Shown: positions 1 to 12,621 of the stretch, piece by piece
How the letters are laid out: each line of letters starts with the position of its first letter
Numbering within the stretch: the stretch's first letter is position 1
DNA from: Taiwanofungus camphoratus
Taxonomy: Eukaryota; Basidiomycota; Agaricomycetes; Polyporales; Taiwanofungaceae
Direction of reading: 5' to 3'
Assembly: GCA_003999685.1 (NCBI GenBank)
Contig: CP021220.1
Span: forward strand, 3,844,001 to 3,908,000
DNA length: 64,000 nucleotides
Notes under the pieces: model-generated
What the model was told of the DNA's origin: nothing
The model's input: only the letters and a program-made list of their open reading frames with translations
The model's database searches: none
Position numbers and translations under genes: made by a program

Positions 1-1459
1 ATGGGGTTTCATTCTTTTATCTGGCATTTTCTTCTTGCCCGAATCCCCGTAAGTTTGGACGTTTTCCGAATTCTCGATATGGCAAATTTGACTTGCCTGA
101 TATACAGTCGGCACTTGTTGGGCACTGGTAAAGAGCTGGAAGCACGCGCAGTGGTGGCTGAGCTGAATGGTGTCCCGGAAGACGATCCCCTTGCTAAAGA
201 GATCATCGAAGAACTCGAGTTTGCCATTAGGGCAGAAAATGAGGGCGGGAAAGCAACATGGTTGGAATGCTTTTCCACGCGGAATATGCTCTGGAAGAGA
301 ACCATCAACGGCATGATGCTCCAGTTCATCCAGCAGTTAAATGGACAAAACTTTTACTGTGAGTATATTCGACACCGGAGCCTCAGAAGATATTAACAGT
401 CCGCATATTCTGCCGCAAAATACAGTTTACTATGGCGACACATTCTTCCAGGTATGTCTGCCATATATTACATCCAAAATCGCTGAATCCACCTTATCAT
501 AACATACAAGAGCGCAGGCACACAGTTTGTTACCAGGATATTTCGTACTTCTGATTGTTGACCTTTTTCACAGGCTGTCACCTTACGTCATACAGACTAT
601 TCTGGGGGGTGTATCGGTGGCGGGCACTCTTCCTGCATTGTACCTAATTGATGCTTGGGGACGTCGACGGGTATGCGTCGTTGCCGCTTCGTTCTTCCAG
701 TGTAAGCTAACTGGCCCGAACCTACTTTACTAGTCGCTTCTTTTGGGGGCGCTACTGGAAGCGGCATGTGCCATTATCGCTGGCCTCGTCGGACACTTTC
801 TACTTGCTCCTTCTGGAACTCCTAGCGATCAGCTCACACCTCGTAACCGACAAGGAGGCGATGTACTCATTACTTTTGCAGTGATGCATGTCTTCACTTA
901 TGGACTCTTTTGGGGCCCGACGCCTTGGTACGCGCCGAATCTTTGACTGAGTCGCGAACAGAATCACTCACGCATCGAGATACAGGGTTTATCTCGGGGA
1001 GAGCTTCCCATTGAGAGTCAGACCCAAAAGCATCGCTTTGGGCTGCATGTCAAGTAAGTGCTGGGCTCAAAGCGTCATCGAGAATGGACACTGATTCTTT
1101 TGTATATAGACTGGATATGGAACTTCCTTCTTAGTTTCTTCTCTCCGCGAATAGCGGCGAGGATTGGCCCGCTTATCCTGCTGATCTTCTTCGGCATGTT
1201 ACTTTTCGGGTTCGTTTATGTATATCTGTTCATCCCTGAGACAGTTGGTCTCAGCTTGGAGGAGGTGTGTACGATTCGGGAGCCTGAATCAACATTGCGC
1301 CTGATCTAAATACTATAGGTCGACGAGATGTATCGTGCCAGGATCAAGCCATGGAATTCGTATGGCTGGAGACCCAGCAAGAAGTATGTCCATCAGCAAA
1401 TCGAGACCACCGGAAAGGTTGAAGTAAAGGAGAAGAACGATGATGAAAGTATGAGTTAG
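1..1459 (+). CDS. MFS sugar transporter, 3' part
   Basis: C-terminal two thirds of a sugar/H+ symporter of the major facilitator superfamily, a multi-pass plasma-membrane protein importing hexoses or related sugars. Coding exons: 1-48, 108-358, 426-451, 511-524, 574-670, 734-927, 986-1053, 1110-1264, 1319-1459. The reading frame enters at base 2. Family marks seen: PESPR before the central loop, QQLNGQNF followed by YYGDTFF, the GRRRS loop motif, PWVYLGESFPLRVR, and the closing PETVGLSLEEVDEMY. The tail is charged and cytosolic, ending KEKNDDESMS. One exon is only 14 nt. The start and first helices lie outside the window. The substrate cannot be told from sequence. The family assignment is secure. 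Confidence 0.93.
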
Positions 1460-3030
1460 ATAACGGCTTTGTTATATGTCAAATGACGATACAAATTTAA
1501 ATGTATACCTCTTCTGTCATCCAATTTCTAGGCACCTTAAATACGAGGAAGAATCCTTACTGTACCGCTCTATTACCTTTTGTGCCATAAATACTTACTT
1601 CAAGTGTCACAGATAGTATGGGATCCTCGAATCGTTCCTTCGGAACGTCGGACGATTCGGTGAGGGCCGTTGAACAGTTGGAACCAAGCTGTTCGTGGTG
1701 GCTTTTCGACACCTGATGAAATGCCTGACTCTGGCTGCCCGATATTAGATGGCGGTATATGAGACCAGGGCAGTGTTTTTTATGTGCTCACAGGTCACAA
1801 AGAGCAACGAAGCCTGCAGCTGAGGGCGACAGCTCAAGTTCAGGAACGACAGCTGCCAAAGATTTTTGGTGACAAAGGGAAACTGCCAGAAAGATTACAA
1901 CTGGACCTGATTCGACAGGCATTGCCGGCAGGATACAACTCGATCCTGAAAAGGTCTGCTCAGTATGTAAAGGAATCACTTCTCTGTATGTCAGTCAGCC
2001 CATGACCAAATGACATGTGTTCAGAATACAGGTTTCAACAAACGATTTCAAAGTCACCTGCCATCGTACACGTATCATAGTTCGGTGGGCCCTGGCAGCT
2101 TTCGCACATAAAAAATTGTGACTTGTACTTCGCAGACACATGACATGCATGACAGAACGCATCCTGTGATAGTGGATAACGGAGTTGCAATCAACCAGCA
2201 CTGTTCATAGGAACACGATGGCATGTGTTGCGATGCTGTGATACGTATCGCACGAAATGATAAAGGAATGAATGGAAAGACTTGGTCTAGGAAAGTCCTG
2301 AATATCATCATGCCTTTGAATTAATTATCGCAGTCTGACTCGACTTCGATATCGAAACCCCGGGAGTATATACTATCCCCAATCACAATTCTATCGCTCT
2401 CATGAATGTTCGAGGTACAATTCTTATTCCTTACATCTTATTCAGTATGTATCGTTCAACAAAGCTATTTCTGCATTATTAACAATCAGGCTTCCATATC
2501 CATATAAGACAAAGAGCAATGGTGGAAACATACTAGTGGGATGAGCGATCGGTGATATATGACTCATCAATCCCAAAAACTCTGACTGATATCTGTCTCA
2601 ACTGTCAAAGTTCACGGGACATCGAATCGCTGAATGCAGGTATACGGATTGCCGCTAGTCGACATCGACGGCAATGCGTATACCAATATGGGAGGAGTAT
2701 CTCGTGACCGTGTCGCGTTTGCATCAAAATCGGGCCGCTCGCTGGCTTCGCGCTTCCGACGAGTCTAGTATCGCCCTGGTCCCTTTCGGCGTCATCTCTT
2801 CTGACTCAACCACGTATCTGGATTCTCTATGTCGGAGGATTGAATGTTTCGATGCCTATTTGGCTACATCGTGAACGGGACCAAGTCACACGAAGTACGG
2901 TGAGTCTGATGGCATGCGAACGAGACCGTTTGGCGAGAGGTAATACTGGGCGAACCGAAAAGCTCTAAAAGGCTCTTGTCAATGCTGGTGTAGTGCAACT
3001 ACGCACACTAGGTACATTCTTGCCACATTA
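1460..3030. other. Intergenic, nothing recognised
   Basis: Between the sugar transporter and the short-chain dehydrogenase. Open frames here are short and match no family I know. No tRNA, repeat array or transposon end is visible. Confidence 0.5.
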
Positions 3031-4015
3031 ATGTTGACTGTTGTTGAAGTTCTCGTTGTTGCTGGCGCATCAGGCATCATCCCTCTTGTCTACCGTCTGG
3101 TCAATTTCGTGTGGCTCTACTTCTTTCGCCCTAGCTCTGTACACAACTACATTCATGGATCGTCAGCGTACGCTCTTGTTACTGGCGCATCGGATGGCAT
3201 TGGGAAGGCGGTCGCACAGGAGCTCTACCAAAAGGGCTTTAACTTAATTCTCCATGGTCACAACGAGGATAAGATGCGCAAGGCGGTCGAAGAGATTCGT
3301 GCTGGAGGGTTGCGCGATGTGCGCTTCTTCCTTGCGGATGCCACCATCTCCGATCATGATTTCGCCGATATGATGGAGCCGTACAAAGGCTTAAACATCA
3401 CCGTTGTCATTCATAACGTCGGCGGCACATTCGTGAGACTCGACAAGTACGTTCCTCCCCCTTGCTCGTGGTCTCCGATCTTAGACGTGTCTGGTCAGGA
3501 TAGATAAAATGAATGATTCTGATATCCTCAGAGTTGTTTGCTGGAATGTCACCTTCCCGCTGCTTCTTACCCGTACACTCCTTCCCACGCTTCGTTCGTC
3601 AGCAAAAACTGGCCCTGTTATGGTACAGTTCGTCGGATCGAGAGCGGGAGATGTCTCTCCGCCGCGTCTAGCTGTTTATTCGGGATCAAAGGCCTTCTTA
3701 CATGCGCTTTCCCGCGGCCTGGATACGGACGAGCGTGTATGGGGTACACCCTCGGGAGTTCGCTTCGCATATCTCGTGCTGGGATTGGTCAGCACGAACA
3801 GCATGCGTACGAAGGCGACGCTCATGTGCCCCAGTTCGAAAAGCTTCGCCAAGGTGTTGGTGGAAAAGATTGGGTACGGGAGAAGAAGATATACACCGTG
3901 GATGCCGCATGCTGTTATGGAATGGGTTATGGGCATGGTGGGCGAAAGAGCAGTAAACGCCCTTCTTGCGAGAATCATGGAGCCAATACTTAGTACTCAG
4001 GGAAAAGACAAGTAA
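3031..4015 (+). CDS. Membrane-anchored short-chain dehydrogenase (3-ketoacyl-CoA reductase-like)
   Basis: A 299-residue NAD(P)H oxidoreductase in two exons, 3031-3446 and 3532-4015. It opens with a hydrophobic anchor (about residues 5-32), then the Rossmann fold: TGASDGIG for cofactor binding near residue 48, HNVGG in place of the usual NNAG, GSRAG with the catalytic serine, and YSGSK giving the YxxxK catalytic pair. The N-terminal anchor and overall order resemble the microsomal very-long-chain 3-oxoacyl-CoA reductase / 17-beta-hydroxysteroid dehydrogenase group, which would place it in the ER membrane. The substrate is an inference; other membrane SDRs look similar. The single intron is phase 2. 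The ATG at 3031 is the first in frame and leads straight into the anchor. Confidence 0.9.
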
Positions 4016-5438
4016 CACATCGTAGAGCGTATCTGCAGAGAGCTAGCTCAAGTGGAGCCAAAAGTCGACCTCAACGACTGGCCCAGTATCTGCAGATATA
4101 TTTTATATTATGCTGCTTCCAGTGGAGGCGCGTTACGGCTGAATACTACGACTACTAGTACCCTCCCACTTACCTACCTACCTGCCTGTCAGTGGTCTCA
4201 AGTTTTTGTCCTGGTCCCATAAAATACACAGTACATAAAAATGGCTTCCGTCTAGTTTCCTGGATATTGGAATCTTGGTTCAGCGTCTTCAACCCAGTGG
4301 GGGGCTCGAGTAAAGCGGCTAACTATAAACCATTGGGACAAGGAAATATAACGGTCACCTGATGTTCGACCACATCAGCCATCGGTTTGTTCTGTCCGTG
4401 AGTCCAGCCAATCACTTCTCGAAGCTGTCAGGGAACCGCAGATTGTCCACATCTTACTGATAGTATGTACTAGGGTACTATACCTTGGCACTAGGGCATA
4501 ACTCGGGCCTAGACAGTTTGTCCTTCGTTTAGTATTTGTCCTGCGAATTCATCCGAGTCTAGTTGACACGCCATCCGCGCCCAGGGGTAAATGTCACCTT
4601 GTCTATGTAGAAGAGGAAATCACGCTGCGAGATGCGGTTTTTGCTACTCATTGCGGCAGAAGGAGCTCCAAATTCTGGAGACCGGATCAATGACCAATTC
4701 ATATAGTGCTTGTCCTATGTCGAAACTGAGGATATGTGTCCCATGCTCTGCAGACACGTGTACCTTACTGAACGTCTTGAAGCATCGAGGTCTGACGCCT
4801 TTCAGTTCTCCGCATCAACCTGTACCATCAGTCAAGAGGCTATTCCCAAGAAGTCCTGGCAAGCTAACTGGTTTCAGCGTCGACATGATAATTTTATCAA
4901 TTGAGATGGCTGGATGTGTCGCTGGGTGCCAGTGCCAGGCGCGGAAGATTTCCTTGTATTGCTGGCAGAACCTCAGCGTCTTATGTGATTTCCAACTTCC
5001 CATCGCATCACGTCGAGCTTTCAGGAACGGCCAGCACTAGGTGAGCTGTACAACCACGACCTAGGTCGGAACGCTCAGAAAGTTACGGACACATGCTGTG
5101 TCTGATGACTCCGGGTGCATTGTGTACGCAGTGTCAGCAACATCTTGTTCTCTCGTCTTCGCCGAGGTTTCTGGATGAAGATCTCGGGTCCGATTAATTG
5201 TCTGGTGTGTTCGGATCTCGCTGCCATGTGGAATATGCGAACTGCTGAGTCTCATGCCTAGCCCAGCATTTCCAGACATGCGGCATTTCAAAAGTGCAAA
5301 CAATGGTGATTTACTGTGTGACAGCAGAATAACGTTTGTTATAGAGCGGAGGTAAACTAGTAGCTTAAAGGCACCGTCTTCCGCTGTCGTCCCTCCTTGA
5401 CACCGTTGAAGGTCACTGGGCTCGATAGTACTAGCGCT
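4016..5438. other. Intergenic, nothing recognised
   Basis: About 1.4 kb between the dehydrogenase and the first P450. I see only short unmatched frames and a small CTAC/CTGC-type simple repeat near 4167-4190. Confidence 0.5.
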
Positions 5439-7515
5439 ATGGATACCTTCTCTCAGTATCTGTATGCTTTTCTTTGCGGCACAATCGTTCTATCATACAT
5501 CCGCAGGAGATATGACCCCGTACGTCTCCTTGCTGCGTAGATCCTTTTCTTCCTAACATTGACTTTCATAAATTCGCAGTTAAACTCGATCCCAACAATT
5601 GGACCCTCTGCGCCACTTTTATCTTATTTGGGGGTGTACAGATATTTTCGACATGCACAAGACATGCTTCATGAAGGGTATGAGAAGGTATATGATCCTG
5701 CTTTATCTCGTACACAATTCATATTCACACTGATGATACAGTACAAAGGATCCGTCTTCAAAGTTCCGCGCCTGGATCAATGGATCGTGGTGGTTTGTGG
5801 AGCCAAGATGAATGAAGAGCTTCGCAGAGTACCAGAGGATGAGTTGTCCTTCCTGGCCGCATCAGAAGAAGTACATTTTTGCATTTTAGTATCCTTGGTC
5901 GTGTTCATTGAAATGAGCTTGTAGTTAATGCAGGCAAAGTATACTGTTGCGCCACTATTGGCGGATCATCCAATCAATGTCACTGTCATGCGAGGGCAAC
6001 TGACACGAAATTTGGCTACCCTAATTCCTGGTATTGTGGACGAGATACAGACAACTTTGCAAGATTTGATCCGAGTCGAGGGCGACGGTGAGATGCAAAC
6101 GCTCGATTTCTCTCTTTTCGGCGTTCTGACGATAGATTTTCAGAGTGGGTTCACATCGATGCACTGCAAACTATGGTGAAAGTCGTAGGCCGTGCGAGTA
6201 ATCGCATATTTGTCGGTCTTCCTCTGAGTACGTATCTTTGCCAGAATGCTAGTATTTCGAAAACACATAGCTTTGGCAGGCCGAAACCCCAGCTATCTGG
6301 AGATTGTGATGAACTTCTACCTGGACGTCGTGAAAGGAATGACAATACTTAGCATTGTGCCTAAGCCTTTGAAGCCGTGAGTCTTGACTGCCACCTCATA
6401 ATCAGAAATAGACGGCTGATATGAAGTCACCACTAGTCTCGTCGGGCCATTGTTCCCTTGGTCACGAAGAGCGACGCGACGTCTCTCTGTGCTCCTCAAG
6501 CCTGTCATAGAGGAACGCCAAATGATGCTGCGGGAACGTGAAGGTGATTGGGCTGACAAGCCTGTGGGCAGCAAGATTCTTATGTTCCTTGATCTAAGCT
6601 CATTCTTACCAAATTGCTACAGAATGATATGCTCATGTGGCTTATAGAAGAAGCTGGAGCCATCGATGGGTCAGTCGAGTTGATCGTGCAAGGCATCCTC
6701 CACTCGAACTTTGCGTCTACTCATACCTCTGCCATCGTAAGTACACGATCATTCATTCTACGCGTGGGCGGCTATACGAGATTGACATTCAATAGAGCAT
6801 CACGCATGCTTTGTACCATCTGGCAGCAGAGCCTAAATACTTGCAACCTCTACGTGAAGAAATCGAAAGTGTCATCGCCGAGTACGGGTGGTCAAAGCTC
6901 GGGATAGGCAAAATGTGGCAGTTGGACAGTTTCATGCGGGAGTCGCAGAGAATGAATGGTGCCAGTGCTAGTACGTCGGAAACTTTCATCCCGTCACTTA
7001 TGAGGTCTTCGATGCTCACTTCAATCCATCTCTTCGACAGTTTCCGTCATACGCAAAGCACTGAAAGATGTCACATTCTCCGATGGTACCCATATCCCTC
7101 CGGGAACTCTGGTCTGCGCAGCCTCCACAGCCACACATTATGATGAGGAGAACTACGTCAATGCAAATGTATTTGACCCATTCCGCTTCTCAAAGATGCG
7201 CGGAGAAGAAAGCGAGAGAGTCAAACATCAATATGTCAGTACTTCGGCGGACTACATTGCCTTCGGACATGGGAAGCATGCCTGGTTTGTACAGTCTTCT
7301 TGAGTCATATCATATGAGGTTCATCCCATTAATCTGACGTGTCCAGCCCTGGACGGTTCTTCGCAGCGTATGAACTCAAGGCCGTGCTTGCGCATATTAT
7401 TCTCAACTACGACGTCAAATTCGAGGGTGAGGCGACACGGCCAGACAACGTTTGGCTGGGCATCACAATTATTCCTGCACCTGGGGCGAAGGTCATGTTC
7501 AGGAAGCGCCAATGA
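5439..7515 (+). CDS. Cytochrome P450 (ent-kaurene oxidase-like basidiomycete family)
   Basis: A 493-residue microsomal haem-thiolate monooxygenase. Eleven exons: 5439-5519, 5580-5687, 5742-5870, 5934-6087, 6144-6227, 6280-6376, 6437-6563, 6623-6736, 6796-6970, 7041-7284, 7347-7515; all phases agree. The N-terminus is a short membrane anchor followed by IPTIGPSAPLLSY. KVPRLDQWIVVVCG marks the beta-1 region. HSNFASTHTSA is the I-helix oxygen-binding stretch, FDPFRF follows the ExxR region, and FGHGKHACPGRFFA is the haem loop with the axial cysteine. Sequence style matches the large fungal family often annotated as ent-kaurene oxidase-like, but the substrate is unknown. It sits next to a short-chain dehydrogenase, a common pairing, though this alone does not show a pathway. 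Confidence 0.94.
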
Positions 7516-8066
7516 CAACGAATGTGCACCAGGACTCTTTGATGTAGTAAACAGACCAATTTGAATAAGTAATGCTACTGAGGCACCGGCTCGCTGTGAA
7601 TCTGTCAATTCTATACATTTCTGTTTGTGCATCACTGATCGTACGTGTTGTAAGAACAGAAAGAAGGTACTCCGAGTGATGCTATCGTTACGCATTGAGA
7701 GATGTAACCTCCGGCCATGGCACCTAATAATAGATCCATAAGATAATTCTGTTTGTTCCCGTCCGATGACACTGACTGCATTCTTGTCCGGCTGCATAGA
7801 GAGGATTGTCTATAATCTATGAAGGTTTCACACTGCTAAAATCTGTGCCAAGGACTCAAACATCGGCGTGGAACATCTCGTCAGCTACTTTGTATAGTCG
7901 CAACTGAGTCGACGAACGTTGGTGGCAGATTCTGAGAATGATATCATCAGCAATCTTCATGAGGATATGATCATCTCAGTCTGAGCGTTAGGCTGAACTC
8001 AAGTCGAAAGAAAGCCAGTCGGTCGATCAGCACCTGTTGAAACGTTGACAAGTCACGGTGAACATC
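7516..8066. other. Intergenic, nothing recognised
   Basis: Spacer between the P450 and the inositol monophosphatase. No coding, RNA or repeat feature seen. Confidence 0.5.
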
Positions 8067-9536
8067 ATGTCGCTGACGGTCGAGTTATCTGCGTCCGACT
8101 TGGAGTCCATCCTCGCATTTACCACCGCACTCGCTCGCTCTGCTGGCGATCTCATCCTTCAAGGCTCACAAGCCATCCTTTCGTCAGGCAATGTCGATGA
8201 GAAGAAAAACTCAGTGGATCTAGTAACTGAATACGATGTCAAAGTCGAGGAACTAGTGAAAAAGGAACTTGGAGGGAAGTATCCTGCTTTTAAGTTGTAA
8301 GTTATGTTCTCAGGATCTCCTGTCTCTGCGGGCTTGCCACCAGTGGATCGATCAATCGTGGGTATAGTTGTAAGACTTCAGAAAGAACCTACTTTTGCGT
8401 GGTGGGCGGTCTGAAACGGGACTTGTCTGATTATGTCCCACAGTATAGGTGAAGAATCATATGCAGCAGGCTCGCGACAGCCTTTGACAGACGAGCCTAC
8501 CTTTTGCGTTGATCCCATTGGTGAGCTCATCTCTCTCGCTCTCCGTGTGCCAGACTTGTGAATATATATACCTCGATAGACGGCACGACAAACTTCGTCC
8601 ATGGGTTCCCTTTCGTCGCCATCTCCCTCGGTCTGATATACAAGAAATCCCCTGTTCTCGGCGTTATCTACAACCCTTTCCTCGACCAGCTGTACACAGG
8701 GGTGAAGGGTGCCGGCGCATATCTCACTCGTGCCGGTCGTGCACCTGTGAAGCTCCCGCTTGCACCACCCCGACCACTCGCATCGCTCTCGCAGGCGCTC
8801 ATAGGTGAGCCGCGCCGTGTTTGTGATTATGCGTCTCTGATTCGTAGCTTCTTCTTAGGCGTCGAGTGGGGGTCGGACCGCTCCTCGAATGCAGTCCGCG
8901 CCAAGGGTGATTCCTACAAACGCCTGGCCGGCAACCCCAAGGAGGGAGTTGAAGGGGGCAGGATGGCCCACTCTCTACGTTCCCTTGGTAGTGCCGCTCT
9001 CAACTACGCAATGGTTGCCCAAGGTGGCTTGGACATCTATTGGTGCGGTTACAATCCATGCTGTCACTGATCAGTCCTGACTCCCATTCCTGTCACTCAG
9101 GGAGATTGGCTGCTGGTACGATATGATTCGCTGAGTCTCTGTTTCCCACACAGAAACACGCTGATTTCTCACAGGCCTTGGGATATATGCGCCGGAGCCA
9201 TTATTGCACAGGAGGCCGGCTGCTTCGTTGCCGGGCCGCTGTCAGCGCCTTTGAATAACGAAGTCACCGAAGATATCCTTACCGGCAGGAAGTACATTGT
9301 TATCAGGGCAATCGGTGACACTGAGGTAGGTGTCCATGACATCTAAATCCTGTGCAGCACTTGTGCCACTCTATCCATCCATACGGCGGGCTTTCCGCTG
9401 GCTATTCGTCTACCATAGTTCGTTGCTGGTTGCTGAACACTCCTCCTATGCTATACAGAATGAAAAAGGTGTCGATGCCCAGAAGCGCTTGATAAGAGAA
9501 TTCTATCAAACGGTAGAGGACGTAGACCCTAATTGA
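8067..9536 (+). CDS. Inositol-1-monophosphatase
   Basis: A 319-residue Mg2+-dependent, lithium-sensitive-type phosphatase that releases myo-inositol from inositol monophosphate for phosphoinositide recycling and synthesis. Exons: 8067-8296, 8444-8520, 8580-8804, 8859-9042, 9101-9115, 9175-9325, 9459-9536. Metal-binding motifs are in order: the GEES stretch ([10 protein letters not shown]), [12 protein letters not shown] and, near the C-terminus, [24 protein letters not shown] lies upstream, as in the family. The start is the ATG at 8067; an in-frame GTG nine bases earlier is not a likely eukaryotic start. The fifth exon is only 15 nt and encodes the EIGCW turn. Length and motif order are normal, so the enzyme looks functional. 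Confidence 0.96.
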
Positions 9537-10141
9537 AAGCTTGCCGAGTCAATGTGATGATTAGAAAACACCATTGGGCCCGTCAGTCCACACTCCGGGA
9601 AACTCCCGGTGCACAGTTGTCAAGTCGAGAAGAAATACAAAGCGTCACGAGTTGAACCGCCTTCTCAGCTCTTCCCGCGTGTATTCCTGAAGCGCATGTT
9701 CTATGTTTTGTCATGAGGTCCCCCTAGGCCTAGATTGTGTGGAAAGCTTGTAAGCCCTCAGCTCGGTTTCTCCCATTTGCGGGACCGAGTATCACTCAGG
9801 AACGAAACCATCGTATGTCGAGATCCGTGTCGCTGGTGAAGACGTATATAGTCCTATACCGAAACTTCGAGGTCACCGTATGTTAATGACAAATACAACA
9901 GGTGGCTGAACAGCAGGTCCACCACGCTGTAAGCATATTCAGTCTTCTGTAAACCTTCACCCTCATATGCTTCTGACCGCACCTTCTGCCCGACCCGGAC
10001 TCCGAGCCGTCGCGCCAGTGCCATGTAGCTTACCTTTGGGTTAGCACATAAATAATGCCACAAACGCTGTGAAGGTCTTGACATTGGGACCTCCATTCCA
10101 ATCCCTCTTTATTTGATCGTGAGATCAAGTCTTGCTTGAGG
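9537..10141. other. Intergenic, nothing recognised
   Basis: Spacer before the methyltransferase gene. Open frames on both strands are shadows or unmatched. Confidence 0.5.
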
Positions 10142-10926
10142 ATGTCTGTGGCGAAAGCTCCCCTCATTCTGATCATAGCACTGAGTGGCCATGTCGCGTA
10201 TACCCCTCCGACCCCACCTGCCACACCGAATGAACGGCTAAAGGAACTTCCCTTGGGCGAACGAGTTTTTGGGACGGTGGTGAGACATATGACGACTTTT
10301 TCAAAGGTATGTGGGGTTGCAGTATAGTCAACTTCCAGGCTTGCCGCAAGACGCTGAATCGTCCCTAGGTGGTAGTCTGGCTCGGCGCCATAGGTGAAGT
10401 AGCGGTGATACTCGCCCGAGCGAGCCCCTCTTCCCCTGCAGCGAAGTTCGTCCTCGAAAAGTTGATGTGGGTACCAGTACAATATGCGAACCGCATCGCG
10501 GTCACCCCCGCCTTCCTCGCCGGCTGCGGTCTTGCCATCCTTGGGAGCTTCCTCCGTCTCCAATGCTACCGTACCCTGGGGCGTCACTTTACATATGAGC
10601 TGGCTTTGCAGAACGGCCACCAGCTCGTGACTAGTGGACCATACTCAGTCGTCCGGCATCCAAGCTACACTTGTCTCATGTTGTGTCAGATTGGGCTGTT
10701 GTTGTGTCAAGCCACTCCAGGATCATGGATCATGGAATCCGGCATTCTGAACACTCTAGCAGGAAAGATACCAGCATATACTTGGTTGGCACTCCAGATG
10801 TACGCTTGGGTGAACCTTGTGCAGAGGACTGCTCGGGAGGATGGTTTCTTGAAGAAAGAGTTTGGGGAGCAGTGGGTGTTGTGGGCGAAGAATGTTCCCT
10901 ACAGATTGATTCCCGGCATCTATTGA
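10142..10926 (+). CDS. Isoprenylcysteine carboxyl methyltransferase-like membrane protein
   Basis: A 240-residue multi-pass protein in two exons, 10142-10306 and 10369-10926. The C-terminal half carries the ICMT/PEMT-type core: a hydrophobic segment, then TSGPYSVVRHPSYT, a second hydrophobic segment, and an amphipathic tail with AREDGFLKKEFGEQW. In Ste14-type enzymes this region binds S-adenosylmethionine and methylates the C-terminal prenylated cysteine of proteins such as Ras and mating factors, at the ER. Basidiomycete genomes carry several divergent relatives, so the true substrate is uncertain and this may not be the main Ste14. The start is the ATG at 10142; it yields a hydrophobic N-terminus. 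Confidence 0.86.
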
Positions 10927-12621
10927 CGAGTACGATGAACTGATGGCATGTATACATTCCTCTTTGCCGAAGTAACGTTCCTTCAGTCCCTTTGTATCTG
11001 AGAACGCCGCCAATGCCCATGGATCGGAAGCCATATACGCGGCCCACCCATAGATTTCCATATCGATGGCAACGCAAGCACGAGCGACGAGTGCCCACTT
11101 CCCATACGTCTCCAGCTGCGATGTACAGTTGTAATTTTGTTCATTGGGGTCAAAGGTTCTTGCTGCATGTCATCGCCGAGGCTTCTCACCGAGGGCATCT
11201 AGTATGTCGGATTGTCGTCTCCCACGGGCCACCTCTAGTCTTCAATCGGCTGGACATATATGTGCAACTTGGACCACACTGGACTTGTTGCAGACATCAG
11301 ATTGTGAAGACGTCCCATTACATGATCTCCCTTTGACAGAGCTTTTCATCATCTTGAATTCGACACTTCGAGACGCGCGCAAAACTGTCCGCGTTCATTC
11401 CTTTGTCTCGTAAGTGCACACTTAGTAGCCATGTTCTGTAAAACGTCTCGCGTAGCCATCGGTGACCGGGAATTACCAAAGTGCAGAGGGATCTCCAAAT
11501 CATCTGATTGTCGCAAAACGCCTGAGCATATGGTATGGCTGTATGTGGTGTTTTTTTCTCAAAAGTCACCGTCTCGGATCGACCCCACGACCCCGGCACG
11601 GTCACAGGACGATAAGTAAGGTGTCAGACTCGGGCACCTGAGATAGAATGGGGACCCTCCTTCGGGCGCCAAAAAATTCAACCTTTGGGACTTGGAAGGT
11701 TAGTACTAGGCTCTAGAAGGTGTTGCTATCAAGCTGGACACTTCGCTAGATTTTTGGTGTAATTTACGACATCGAGCCCGTCTTCTATGCCCACTCGCGC
11801 TATCCTATCCGTCGAAGCTGGTCGTGAGAGGAGCAATTGTTAGTGACTTACGACGAGAATGCGCATTCAAGTTTGATTCGGACGACTAAGGATAGGCTTT
11901 TCGTCGGTCGGTCATCATGGAGAGCGACGCGCAATAGCGGACACGCAGGCGGGGGCAAGATCAGCGTCAAAGAGGAAGTCAGTACACCAGCCACAAGATG
12001 ACAAGGGTTCAGAAGATGACAGGTCAAGTAGGCAGGCTGAAATCCTCCAACCTGAAGAATCGATTAGAGGTTCACGCGTCCGCGTCAACACTCAGGCTCC
12101 GTAAGCATTGCGATGTCTTCTTGCAAACTGGGACTTGAAGACAGAGGGGCCTGCTTGAGGCTATAATCGCAGTGGATGCGAGTTCTTTCACTTGAAGAAT
12201 GCGGTGAAACATGGCCTACGACGAGCTCATTATGGCGCGAGGAGAGAAACCGGTGGGGGAGTATTCTTCAACGTCGACGTTTGATCAACGATGAAGCAGA
12301 GTTGCTTTTATAGTACACCGGACAGACTGGAATGTATCTAAACGTACGTCGTCATTCGAGCAGCTCGACGAGCAGATACAAAGTGTGGGAATGATGTCAT
12401 TGTCAGCAAGGATGAGGATTTAGAAGACACATACCAAAAAGGGAAAGACAGGGTCAATCGTCAAGCCCAGGAATGTCCTGGAAAATATTAAAGTACCAAG
12501 CTGTCGCCTCGGCGAGTCGGAATCGATCAGGGAATTAGAATTGCAAGGCCGGACATTATATGTATACAATTCAAGAACACAGGAGCCTCAAGAGGAACAC
12601 GAATGGATAGCAAGACCGCAC
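10927..12621. other. Intergenic with weak coding-like traces
   Basis: About 1.7 kb between convergent genes. Around 11921-12273 a plus-strand frame (SASKRKSVHQPQDDKGSE...) is followed by a good GT..AG intron at about 12101-12171 and a further in-frame stretch ending at a stop. No in-frame ATG and no family match were found. A TGGCGCC-like string near 11668 on the minus strand resembles a tRNA-primer site, but no terminal repeats or polymerase domains accompany it. I make no firm call. Confidence 0.3.

Noticed and set aside
1784-2005. Small open frame between the sugar transporter and the dehydrogenase
   Set aside because: Short, unmatched and without splice partners.
4591-5040. Open frame of 149 codons on the plus strand
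   Set aside because: No domain, no conserved-looking text, no plausible exon partners; composition fits chance.
11655-11690. TGGCGCC-like primer-binding site hinting at a retrotransposon
   Set aside because: No terminal repeats, no polymerase or gag text nearby; one short motif is not enough.
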